NCBI RefSeq assembly: GCF_002783505.1
Contig: NZ_PFGL01000063.1
Span: 227,328 to 277,181, forward strand
DNA: 49,854 nt
Reading direction: 5' to 3'
Origin: Shewanella sp. CG12_big_fil_rev_8_21_14_0_65_47_15
GTDB taxonomy: Bacteria; Pseudomonadota; Gammaproteobacteria; Enterobacterales; Shewanellaceae
The position numbers and the translations under genes are program-made. Positions 43,021-49,854 of the stretch are shown piece by piece (position 1 is the stretch's first letter; every line of letters starts with the position of its first letter). The notes under the pieces were generated by a model. It was not told the origin of the DNA. It worked only from the letters and a program-made list of their open reading frames with translations, and searched no databases.

Positions 43021-44028
43021 TCACAGGCGATCGAGTACCGCTTGGGTAAAATCGGTCGTGCCGTGGGTGCCGCCTAAATCGCGAGTAGTACGGTCGCCTT
43101 CTTCGATCACTGCCGATACCGCTTTACGGATCTGCTCCGCTTTGTCAGCCATGCCTAAATATTCCAGCATCTGGATAGACGCTAAAATCACCGACGTTGG
43201 GTTCGCAAGGTTTTTGCCAGCGATATCGGGTGCGCTGCCGTGAACCGCTTCGAAAATTGCTGCATCACGGCCAATGTTAGCCCCCGGTGCCATGCCTAGA
43301 CCGCCTACGAGGCCAGCACACAGATCCGATAGAATGTCACCGAACAGGTTGGTGGTGACGATCACATCGAAGTTTTCTGGGTTCATCACTAACTTCATAC
43401 AGGTTGCATCGACGATCATTTCTTCTGTCTTGATGTCTGGGTAACGCAGGCTCACTTCACGGGCCACTTTCAGGAACAGACCTGAAGTTGACTTCATGAT
43501 GTTGGCTTTGTGCACGATAGTGACTTTCTTACGATTTTCTTTGCGGGCCAGTTCGTAGGCGAAGGTGGCGATTTGCTCTGCACCTTGGCGAGTGACGATA
43601 CTGGTCGCTTCTGCCGTTAACCCATCGTCAGACACTTTTTGACCGTGGCCAGAGTACATGCCTTCGGTGTTTTCACGGACTGTGATGATATCGATATTTT
43701 CGTAGCGGGCTTGGGTGCCTTTAAAAGACAGCACTGGACGTACGTTAGCGTATAAGCCAAATTTCTTACGTAGGGTCACGTTGATAGAAGTAAAACCTTC
43801 ACCAACTGGCGTAGTCAGTGGACCTTTAAGGGTGATACGGTTTTTTTCGATAAGCTCTAAAGTGCGTTGTGGCAATAGCTCGCCTTGCTTTTCGAGCGCG
43901 GTGAGGCCAGCATCGGCAAATTCATATTCAAAATCACAACCTGCTTTATCAAGAATTTTTAAGGCAGAATCAATAATACTTGGGCCAATTCCATCACCTG
44001 GAATTACGGTTATCGTTCTTTTTGACAT
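43021..44028 (-). CDS. Isocitrate dehydrogenase, NAD-type
   Basis: A 335-residue beta-decarboxylating dehydrogenase. Ser81, Asn83 and Arg87 in TSINVTLRKK form the isocitrate-type substrate loop. HGSAPDIAGK at 263-272 carries Asp268-Ile269 where NADP enzymes have Lys-Tyr, so NAD is the expected cofactor. The enzyme converts isocitrate to 2-oxoglutarate in the TCA cycle. Its size and sequence resemble mitochondrial IDH3, not E. coli Icd (416). A GAAGGA precedes the ATG. Homoisocitrate or isopropylmalate activity is a less likely alternative. Confidence 0.88.
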   Translation of the reverse strand: MSKRTITVIPGDGIGPSIIDSALKILDKAGCDFEYEFADAGLTALEKQGELLPQRTLELIEKNRITLKGPLTTPVGEGFTSINVTLRKKFGLYANVRPVLSFKGTQARYENIDIITVRENTEGMYSGHGQKVSDDGLTAEATSIVTRQGAEQIATFAYELARKENRKKVTIVHKANIMKSTSGLFLKVAREVSLRYPDIKTEEMIVDATCMKLVMNPENFDVIVTTNLFGDILSDLCAGLVGGLGMAPGANIGRDAAIFEAVHGSAPDIAGKNLANPTSVILASIQMLEYLGMADKAEQIRKAVSAVIEEGDRTTRDLGGTHGTTDFTQAVLDRL

Positions 44029-44158
44029 GGAGAAGTCCTTCCACGGTTCGTCGTTACTGCAATTGTCTGCCCCAGCGATAGCCGGGTAACATGACTATGA
44101 ATTTGGTATTTTTTCTGGCTATTATTTTAACCATCTTTGGTCAAACTTCACAGGGAAT

Positions 44159-44174
44159 AGTGAGCGATATCACG
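44159..44174. promoter_or_regulatory. CRP-like site between icd and the S9 peptidase
   Basis: AGTGAGCGATATCACG has GTGA-N6-TCAC. It lies about 130 bases upstream of icd (minus) and 110 bases upstream of the peptidase gene (plus), so it could act on either. Confidence 0.4.
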
Positions 44175-44282
44175 ATTTTTTGTGTGGTATAACTTGTAAA
44201 AATACTGGGTTATAACGATGATGGAGAGCTAACCGTTAAAAAAGTCTACTTTAGTCTAACAAATATATAAAAGAGGAAGACA

Positions 44283-47108
44283 TTGAAGTTATTACCTATC
44301 ACATCTTTGGTGCTGTTATCCCTCGGTATATTGCCAGTCGTGCAGGCAGAAACCAGCACTAAGCCGCTTACCTTAACAGACATTATGCATTTTGAATCCA
44401 TCGAAAAGCCGGTTATCGCTGACAAAGGTCAAGTGATTGCGGTCGAGGCTGCCCCCGACCGTGGTGATAGCTATGGTTTGGTTAAAAATCTGCAAACGGG
44501 GCAAAGTTTTCAGATAGATGGCGGCTCAGATCCTATCGTCAGCCATACTGGTCGCTATGTGGCGATGGCAGTCAAACCCAGTTTACTCAAAGTCGAAACC
44601 AGTGATGCTAAAGCGAAGAAAAAGCTTAAGGCCGATATGGTGCTGCTCGACACCCAAACTGGCACGCAAACCAAATTTGAGCGGGTAAAGGAATTTGTCT
44701 TTAGCGACGATGGTGAACACTTAGCGATTTGGTTTGAAGCCGACGAAGAAGCCAATAAAGACGCTAAGGACAAAGCTGAAGCCGCTGCCACTGCGGATGA
44801 CAAGCCCAAAACCGAGAAGGTGAAGGTCGATAAGTTCGACCAAGGCCGTCGTTTTAGCTTAGTGAATTTGTCTTCGCCATCGCAGCGAGTGGATCTAGAG
44901 CATGTGACCGCCTATTACTTCGATAAAGACAGTCGCCGCCTGGCCGTCGCGGTTAATGATATCGAAGCAAAGCAACATCAATTGCAACTGATTGATTTGA
45001 AAGACTACAAAAAATCAACAGCATTTGAATCTCAGACTCAACAAGTCGGTGCCTTAGCACTGGCTAAAAATGGTCGCTGGCTGGCCTTTACCCAGGGTGA
45101 TGCGAGCGAATTGCCCTATGGCCGCAGTTATCAGTTAAGTGTTGTGGAGTTAGCCTCTGGCAAAATCCGCCGTGTGCCCAATTCCACAGAGTGGACGCTC
45201 AACCGTTACGCCAGCTTGAACTTCTCTCTGGACAGTGAGCGACTATTTTTTGGCCGTGTACCCGAGGTGAGTCAGCAGCTTAGTTTGGCGAAAATTACTG
45301 AAGAGAAAGATCTGTTCGACGCCAATATCGTCACAGGTCAGCGCGGGATTAAGGTGTGGCATGGTGATGATCCACGGATTAAACCCAATGAAATCAAACA
45401 ATACGAGGATGAGCAAAAACGCACTTATCTCGCCGTATTGCATTTAGGCTCAAACAATGTGGTGCAGCTCGGCGATAAGACTGTGCCCGATGTGACACTG
45501 TCGCAGCATAAGCGTTTTATGCTGGCAAGTTCCGATTTGCCTTATCGTAAAATGGCAACCTGGGCGGGTTTTTTCCAAGACTATTACCTTGTGGATCTCA
45601 ATACGGGCCGTAAGGTGCCATTTTTGACCCAGCAGCCCAGTGATGAGCTACCGAGTCTGTCGGGGAATGGTAAATATGTTGTTTATTATCAACAAGGTAA
45701 CGTCTATCTTTATGATGTTGCACTAGGACGGCGCTCCAATCTAACCCAATCCTTAAGTGTCAGTTTTGCCGATGAAGACCATGATTATCCCTCTAATGCA
45801 CCGGGCTATGGTTTTGGCCCTTGGCTTAAGGATGATGCGGGTTTCTTAGTTTACGATAAATACGATGTCTGGCAGTTTAATACCGAATCTAAGGCCGGAT
45901 TTGCGCTAACCGCGGGTCAAGGACGTGCACAAAAAATCCAATATCGCCTCGAAGGCTTAGTGGATAATCCCGATGTGCCGACCGAGCTTGCCTATAACGC
46001 CACTGTGTTACTCCACGGTTATAGTGATAAAACTAAGGCCGATGGTTTCTACCAAGCGACCTTAGGTGAAGCGGGCGTGAAGACGTTGATGCAAGGTGAG
46101 TATAAGCTGACCGTGCTTGGACGCAGTAAAGATGCCGACACTATCATGTTTTCTAAGGAGCGTTTTGACCTATTCCCTGACTTATATACGGCCAACTATA
46201 GCGTTCCGCAAAATGCAGTTAAACAAACCGACTTGGATAAACAGCGCCAAGCCTTTAACTGGAGCAAAGCCGAGTTAGTTCATTGGACGAATGGCGATGG
46301 TAAACCGTTAGATGGCGTGTTGATCAAGCCGACCGATTATCAAGCGGGCAAACGCGTTCCTGTGTTGGTGTATTACTATCGCTTTATGACGGATAGACTG
46401 CATGCCTTCCCGCAGATGAAGGTCAATCATAGACCTAATTTTGCCTGGTACATCAATAATGGTTATGCGGTATTCCTGCCGGATATTCGCTTTGATATTG
46501 GTTACCCAGGGGCGAGTTCGGTACAAGCGCTCACATCCGGCGTACAAAAGCTGATTGAGATGGGGATTGCCGATCCCGATGCCATTGGTCTACAAGGGCA
46601 TTCTTGGAGTGGTTATCAAACTGCCTTTGCCATCACCCAAACTAAGATGTTTAAGGCCGCGGTAGCGGGGGCACCGGTTGCCAATATGACCAGCGCCTAC
46701 AGCGGTATTCGCCACGGCACCGGGATCGCACGCCAGTTCCAGTATGAGACTGGGCAGAGTCGTATTGGTGCAAGTTTGTTTGCTGCACCGCAAAAATACA
46801 TTGAAAATTCACCGGTGTTCTATGCCGATCGCATTCAAACGCCTCTGATGATCATGTTTGGTGATAAGGACGATGCTGTGCCTTGGGAGCAGGGCGTCGA
46901 AATGTATTTGGCCATGCGTCGTGCGGGTAAAGAGGTCGTATTTTTGCAATATGAAGATGAGCCGCATCATCTGAAAAAGTACCCCAACAAACTCGATTAC
47001 AGCATTCGAATGATGGAGTTCTTCGACCATTATCTTAAAGGTAAACCCGCGCCAGCTTGGCTCAGTAAAGGCGAAGCCTATGTCGAATATAAAGCCGATG
47101 ATGAGTAA
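44283..47108 (+). CDS. Exported S9-family (prolyl oligopeptidase-like) peptidase
   Basis: The 941-residue product has a signal peptide cleaved at about VQA/ETS (residue 22) and a long beta-propeller-like region (about 40-600). A C-terminal alpha/beta hydrolase domain carries GHSWSG (nucleophile Ser774), GDKDDAVP (Asp863) and EPHH (His895). It probably degrades peptides in the periplasm. A Lys/Ala/Asp-rich insert lies at about 155-185. The start is TTG at 44283 with AGAGGAAG six bases upstream; no ATG or GTG fits and the signal peptide begins here. The gene is monocistronic, with a terminator after it. Confidence 0.88.
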   Translation: MKLLPITSLVLLSLGILPVVQAETSTKPLTLTDIMHFESIEKPVIADKGQVIAVEAAPDRGDSYGLVKNLQTGQSFQIDGGSDPIVSHTGRYVAMAVKPSLLKVETSDAKAKKKLKADMVLLDTQTGTQTKFERVKEFVFSDDGEHLAIWFEADEEANKDAKDKAEAAATADDKPKTEKVKVDKFDQGRRFSLVNLSSPSQRVDLEHVTAYYFDKDSRRLAVAVNDIEAKQHQLQLIDLKDYKKSTAFESQTQQVGALALAKNGRWLAFTQGDASELPYGRSYQLSVVELASGKIRRVPNSTEWTLNRYASLNFSLDSERLFFGRVPEVSQQLSLAKITEEKDLFDANIVTGQRGIKVWHGDDPRIKPNEIKQYEDEQKRTYLAVLHLGSNNVVQLGDKTVPDVTLSQHKRFMLASSDLPYRKMATWAGFFQDYYLVDLNTGRKVPFLTQQPSDELPSLSGNGKYVVYYQQGNVYLYDVALGRRSNLTQSLSVSFADEDHDYPSNAPGYGFGPWLKDDAGFLVYDKYDVWQFNTESKAGFALTAGQGRAQKIQYRLEGLVDNPDVPTELAYNATVLLHGYSDKTKADGFYQATLGEAGVKTLMQGEYKLTVLGRSKDADTIMFSKERFDLFPDLYTANYSVPQNAVKQTDLDKQRQAFNWSKAELVHWTNGDGKPLDGVLIKPTDYQAGKRVPVLVYYYRFMTDRLHAFPQMKVNHRPNFAWYINNGYAVFLPDIRFDIGYPGASSVQALTSGVQKLIEMGIADPDAIGLQGHSWSGYQTAFAITQTKMFKAAVAGAPVANMTSAYSGIRHGTGIARQFQYETGQSRIGASLFAAPQKYIENSPVFYADRIQTPLMIMFGDKDDAVPWEQGVEMYLAMRRAGKEVVFLQYEDEPHHLKKYPNKLDYSIRMMEFFDHYLKGKPAPAWLSKGEAYVEYKADDE

Positions 47109-47135
47109 TCCTCTGTTTTAGGGTTATCAATAAGC

Positions 47136-47163
47136 AAAACGCCACCAGAAGGTGGCGTTTTTA
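47136..47163 (+). terminator. Terminator after the S9 peptidase
   Basis: AAAACGCCACC / GGTGGCGTTTT, a perfect 11-bp stem with AGAA loop and T run, 28 bases after the stop. Confidence 0.9.
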
Positions 47164-47361
47164 TACTGAAAGGGCACTAGGGGGAGAGCATTGATATCTT
47201 GTGTGGATAATTTTCTTTGTTAAAACAATATTTTATATTTAATGCGCTAAAGGTGAGTAATAGCATTATCAAAGTTATGGCAATCTGATTAGATTCGTTG
47301 GCTGATATCCACTAACGCAGGCTTGCCATGTGTTCACTCACCGACACGCAGCAAGTCCTAT
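47164..47361. other. Left flank of the insertion sequence
   Basis: No gene seen. The last ~75 bases (about 47290-47361) are less AT-rich than the preceding DNA and may be the severed half of the palindromic repeat that continues at 48712, interrupted by the IS. Confidence 0.4.
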
Positions 47362-47608
47362 ATGGACACCTCGAATAGATCAACCACTTTTTGAGTAACA
47401 GAAAGTAATACTGCGTACGTATATCCGACCTATTTGTGAGAATCTTTGTTCTCTGGCCTTAATGAGAACCGCGCCTTTGCTGCTTATCGTCCGTCCGGAG
47501 TCATATGCTCCTTGTACTCTCTCAGCATCTGCAAAGGCCGGTATTACCTGTTACTTCATTATCTGTAGTCGTGTTTTTGGGGTGAGTTTAATACTCGATT
47601 TTTACATA
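47362..47608 (-). ncRNA. Candidate IS1111 guide (bridge/seeker) RNA region
   Basis: In IS1111-group elements the guide RNA is encoded in the right end, downstream of the transposase. This 247-base stretch has several complementary arms: CCTTTGC (47474-47480) with GCAAAGG (47531-47537), GAGAA/TTCTC (47438-47453), GGAG/CTCC (47497-47511) and GAGT/ACTC (about 47583-47595). The exact ends of the RNA cannot be fixed from sequence alone. Confidence 0.4.
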
Positions 47609-48622
47609 TTAACAAGGCCGATATTCGCTGCGATGAAACAGCATAGCCCAGATGATCCGCGCCAATTTATTTGCAATTGCTACTGCTGCTTTCTGTTTAC
47701 CTCGCCGCTCAATCACCTTTAAGGCCCATACGGAGATCCTGTCATTACTCTTACTTGCATAGCGAATAATCGACCAAGCTCCCTGGATCAGTTGCCGCCG
47801 CAGATAGCTGTTACCTCGCTTGGTTATGCCGCCCAATTTTTGTTTTCCCCCACTGGAAAACTCTTTAGGAACCAGTCCTAAATTTGCAGAAAAATGCCGA
47901 GCACCATGATAGCCTGAGCCATCTCCGGCAAATGACACCGCGGCAGTGGCAATGATTTCTGCAACGCCTCTTATACCCATCAGTCGCTTGGCATCTGGGT
48001 GCGTTCTTGCCTGCAGTTTGATGTCTTTTTCCAGCGAACCTATTGCAACGTTGATCGCACGCAACTCTTCCATCAGCTCACGCATGTATTGGCGTGCAAT
48101 CGTAGTGAGTTGATTACTGGCATCCTCAAGTAATTCCGGCAGTAAAAGATTCAATGGATTACGTCCTTTAGGGAGGGCTATTCCATATTCACTTAGTAAA
48201 CCTCTGATTTGATTGGTTAGTGCAGTGCGTATTCTGATCCGGCGCTCGCGAATTCTGTGGGTAATGATGATATCAACCTGCGGTAAGGTTCTCGGCTGGA
48301 CGAAAATCATGTTCGGTCTCTGCGCCGCCTCACAGATAGCGAAGGCATCATTGCGATCGTTCTTATTGCCTTTGACAAATGGCTTAACATGCTGAGGCGG
48401 GATCAGTTTGACGTCATGCCCGAGAGAAAGTAACTCTCTGCCCCAATAGTTAGAGCCACTGCAGGCTTCCATCGCAATAGTGGCATAAGGGTAAGTACGC
48501 AGAAAAGTCAGGAGCTGAGCACGTTTAATCGAACGGTTAAAAACACTCTTGCCTGCTTGATTTACCCCACAGACTTGGAAGATATTTTTTGCGAGATCAA
48601 TTCCTATTAGTGTAACTTTCAT
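47609..48622 (-). CDS. IS110/IS1111-type transposase
   Basis: The 337-residue recombinase starts MKVTLIGIDLAKNIFQVCG, typical of the IS1111 group. The DEDD RuvC-like residues are visible as Asp9, Glu52, Asp89 and Asp92. The C-terminal Tnp2 domain has SSGGKQKLGGITKRGNSYLRR with the candidate catalytic serine. It moves the element via a guide RNA. The ATG at 48622 is chosen because AAGG lies eight bases upstream; a GTG at 48631 is in frame but too close to that site. No frameshift or stop is seen, so it may be active. Confidence 0.93.
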   Translation of the reverse strand: MKVTLIGIDLAKNIFQVCGVNQAGKSVFNRSIKRAQLLTFLRTYPYATIAMEACSGSNYWGRELLSLGHDVKLIPPQHVKPFVKGNKNDRNDAFAICEAAQRPNMIFVQPRTLPQVDIIITHRIRERRIRIRTALTNQIRGLLSEYGIALPKGRNPLNLLLPELLEDASNQLTTIARQYMRELMEELRAINVAIGSLEKDIKLQARTHPDAKRLMGIRGVAEIIATAAVSFAGDGSGYHGARHFSANLGLVPKEFSSGGKQKLGGITKRGNSYLRRQLIQGAWSIIRYASKSNDRISVWALKVIERRGKQKAAVAIANKLARIIWAMLFHRSEYRPC

Positions 48623-48711
48623 TTTGGACACCTTTTGTTGTTATTGAACGTGCAAATTCAATATGGCGTAAATGACGCCTACTTCACAAGAGGTGTCCAT
48701 CCCATCATCCG

Positions 48712-48806
48712 TGGATGCTCGACCGCCCGTCTGATGTGAATGGATTCACGAATGCCGCGATGGCATGGATGCCAAAGAGCGGCCATGGGGCGGACGGTCG
48801 TCTCGC
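48712..48806. repeat. Palindromic intergenic repeat beside the IS
   Basis: Imperfect outer arms CGACCGCCCGTC (48720-48731) and GGGGCGGACGGTCG (48787-48800) enclose two perfect hairpins that share a GG loop, GTGAAT-GG-ATTCAC (48736-48749) and GGCAT-GG-ATGCC (48762-48773). It looks like a dispersed Shewanella intergenic repeat (recollection). The IS right next to it may have used it as target. The stretch 48807-48937 shows nothing recognisable. Confidence 0.6.
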
Positions 48807-48937
48807 TAATCACCATGGCTCACCTATTTGGCATTTGCGTAGCCTGTAGGTTTTAAGGAGACACACTGCACGCTTTTGGACATAAATGAGTTAGGATTTT
48901 AACTCTAAATTAAGAGTTTCGGATAAAAATTTCTATA

Positions 48938-49012
48938 GCTTAACGCCGCAAGCTGCGGCGAGCGTTAGCGAGTCCAGCACCGAAGGTGCGATGCTGACTT
49001 GCCTTGTTAGTT
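48938..49012 (-). other. Integron attC site (gene-cassette recombination site)
   Basis: Read on the minus strand, the 75-bp site begins AACTAACAAGGCAAG and ends CTTGCGGCGTTAAGC. The right core GTTAAGC fits GTTRRRY exactly and the left core AACTAAC fits RYYYAAC with one mismatch. The outer arms TAACAAGGCAAG and CTTGCGGCGTTA pair at 9 of 12 positions. Inner hairpins GCACC/GGTGC and GCCGCA/TGCGGC give the expected folded structure. The stop codon TAA of the preceding gene is inside the left core, as is usual in cassettes. No integrase gene is in the window. Confidence 0.72.
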
Positions 49013-49471
49013 TTTCTTAGTTTCACGCAGTTCTTGCTTGGCGGTTTCTGGATTAACCAATCCAAGCGAGTAGTTACCAGAAATACTGGCTACGCCCCCA
49101 ATATAAGCTGCGTTATCAAGAGACGCAGTTAAGCGAACAAAATAAGTGTTATTGGCTTGTGCATCGAAAGATATCTGTAAGGGCCCGGCACGCCAGTTGG
49201 ACATAAAGCCACCCTCTTTAACTGCAATTATTGTATTGCCTGGATTAAGGTCTAATACGTGGAAGCCACCATTACCTATCTCAAAACTATCTACGCCATT
49301 TATCTGCACCACAGGCGCTGCAGCGCCATCTAACATAGCCCAAGGACGATAAAAATACACTTTAGCCTTATTTACCTCTGGTGCTTCAGTTTCAGTAAAC
49401 TTAGGTCCTGTTGCACTACAACCAATAAGTGACACAATAATTCCTAGCGCAAAAATAAACTTATTAAACAT
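49007..49471 (-). CDS. DUF2846-type lipoprotein, integron cassette gene
   Basis: A 154-residue protein with a lipoprotein signal ending in the lipobox LIGC (Cys18), so it should be lipid-anchored in the envelope. The mature part is beta-rich with VYFYRPWA, VVQINGV and TYFVRLTAS, resembling DUF2846 proteins of unknown function. A GGAG eight bases before the ATG supports the start. The stop TAA overlaps the attC left core, so this is very probably the cargo of a gene cassette. Confidence 0.78.
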   Translation of the reverse strand: MFNKFIFALGIIVSLIGCSATGPKFTETEAPEVNKAKVYFYRPWAMLDGAAAPVVQINGVDSFEIGNGGFHVLDLNPGNTIIAVKEGGFMSNWRAGPLQISFDAQANNTYFVRLTASLDNAAYIGGVASISGNYSLGLVNPETAKQELRETKKN

Positions 49472-49546
49472 ATACTAAGCTCCAGCTCTACAAAAAACTA
49501 ACTATGAGCGCACGCGCGCGAACCTCGGTGAGCGTCGCTGCTGTAC

Positions 49547-49780
49547 CTACCACAATTGCCACCAAGGCTTTTTCACACCATTGTGAGTTACTTTTAAATA
49601 TTGTGGCTCGCTTCGACCTCCGTCTTTGGAGACTGCGATTATTTTAACGGTTATGTCTATAGGCTCCTGAAAATCTTTACCTGAGTAATCATCATCGCCA
49701 CACAAAAATGCACGCCGAACAATGCGGCTATAGCAATGGTAATAGGGAGTGTCTTCAAGACTAATCTGGGTAGTGTTCAA
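49547..49780 (-). pseudogene. Chimeric remnant: REP-associated transposase N terminus plus foreign tail
   Basis: The first ~36 residues (ISLEDTPYYHC, RRAFLCGDDDYSGKDF) match the N terminus of Y1/REP-associated tyrosine transposases (RAYT, COG1943). After GKDF the sequence changes to an unrelated 40-residue segment ending KKPWWQLW. The catalytic HxH and tyrosine regions are absent, so it cannot transpose. The only start is TTG at 49780; a nearby ATG is in another frame. I read it as a deletion or recombination product with the 3' part from another, perhaps cassette, gene. Between 49472 and 49546 a GC-rich imperfect palindrome is seen. Confidence 0.6.
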
Positions 49781-49824
49781 ATTTCTGTGTCATTTCTTTA
49801 AGCTATACCAAAAAGAGATGATTT

Positions 49825-49854
49825 ATGACCACACCTACTTTTGATATCAATGCT
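49825..49854 (+). CDS. Possible start of a gene running off the window
   Basis: An ATG preceded by AAAAAGAGATGATTT (a fair GAG ribosome site) opens a frame MTTPTFDINA that continues past the window edge. Ten codons are too few for identification. Confidence 0.4.
   Translation, partial: MTTPTFDINA

Larger units (their letters stand above)
47362..48700 (-). mobile_element. IS110 family, IS1111-group insertion sequence
   Basis: An 11-bp perfect subterminal inverted repeat bounds the element: ATGGACACCTC at 47362-47372 and GAGGTGTCCAT at 48690-48700. It encloses one transposase gene on the minus strand. IS1111-group elements have subterminal repeats, so the true ends lie a few bases outside. 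The size of about 1.34 kb suits the group. The non-coding 247 bases downstream of the transposase form the right end; the left end is about 70 bases. No target duplication is evident, as expected. The transposase frame is intact. Confidence 0.85.

Noticed and set aside
49472..49546. Possible attC between the lipoprotein gene and the RAYT remnant
   Set aside because: The GC-rich palindrome lacks an AAC core near the stop codon, and the right core GTTAGTT breaks the consensus. It is probably a damaged or different repeat.
1..49854. tRNA, rRNA, CRISPR arrays or prophage
   Set aside because: No cloverleaf, CCA-ended gene, spaced repeat array or phage structural gene was recognised on either strand.

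Overview
The window looks like a chromosomal segment of a Shewanella species from the S. oneidensis/MR-4/ANA-3 neighbourhood. This rests on recalled gene order: glgXPCA, a 5TM/PAS/GGDEF/EAL protein, the lldP-dld-lldEFG lactate locus, nadK/grpE, dxs-ispA-xseB, pomAB, thiI, rlmM and NAD-type isocitrate dehydrogenase. No database search was possible, so the species is not fixed.

Layout. (1) 1-7.2 kb: glycogen metabolism, glgX (5' end outside the window), glgP, glgC, glgA, with a small ORF between glgP and glgC. (2) 7.3-18.1 kb: a c-di-GMP enzyme with both GGDEF and EAL domains intact, an RhlE-type DEAD-box helicase, a CobW/COG0523 GTPase, a solute-binding protein, a DUF3087 membrane protein, a POT-type transporter and a MATE exporter. 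(3) 18.3-22.5 kb: variable region with a secreted orphan protein, a duplicated ~82-bp intergenic repeat, an AT-rich orphan gene, an IS256-like end scar and a membrane-anchored Bcs1-like AAA+ ATPase. (4) 22.5-30.8 kb: minus-strand lactate locus (permease, Fe-S D-lactate dehydrogenase, three-subunit L-lactate dehydrogenase) behind a 704-bp region holding four CRP/FNR-like palindromes. (5) 30.8-47.1 kb: conserved housekeeping genes with recognisable sigma-32 (grpE) and sigma-28 (pomAB) promoters. (6) 47.2-49.85 kb: accessory end with an IS110/IS1111-type insertion sequence, a palindromic intergenic repeat beside it, an integron-type attC site overlapping the stop codon of a lipoprotein cassette gene, and a chimeric fragment of a REP-associated (Y1) transposase.

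How the genes fit together: GlgC makes ADP-glucose, GlgA polymerises it, and GlgP and GlgX break glycogen down. LldP imports lactate, Dld-II and LldEFG oxidise it to pyruvate, and NAD-type isocitrate dehydrogenase acts further on in central metabolism. Dxs and IspA belong to isoprenoid synthesis. PomA and PomB form a flagellar stator. The most unusual material is in regions 3 and 6, where mobile-DNA signatures cluster: attC, IS1111 with a structured right end, a RAYT fragment, an IS256-like scar and an isolated AAA+ ATPase. No tRNA, rRNA, CRISPR array or prophage was seen.
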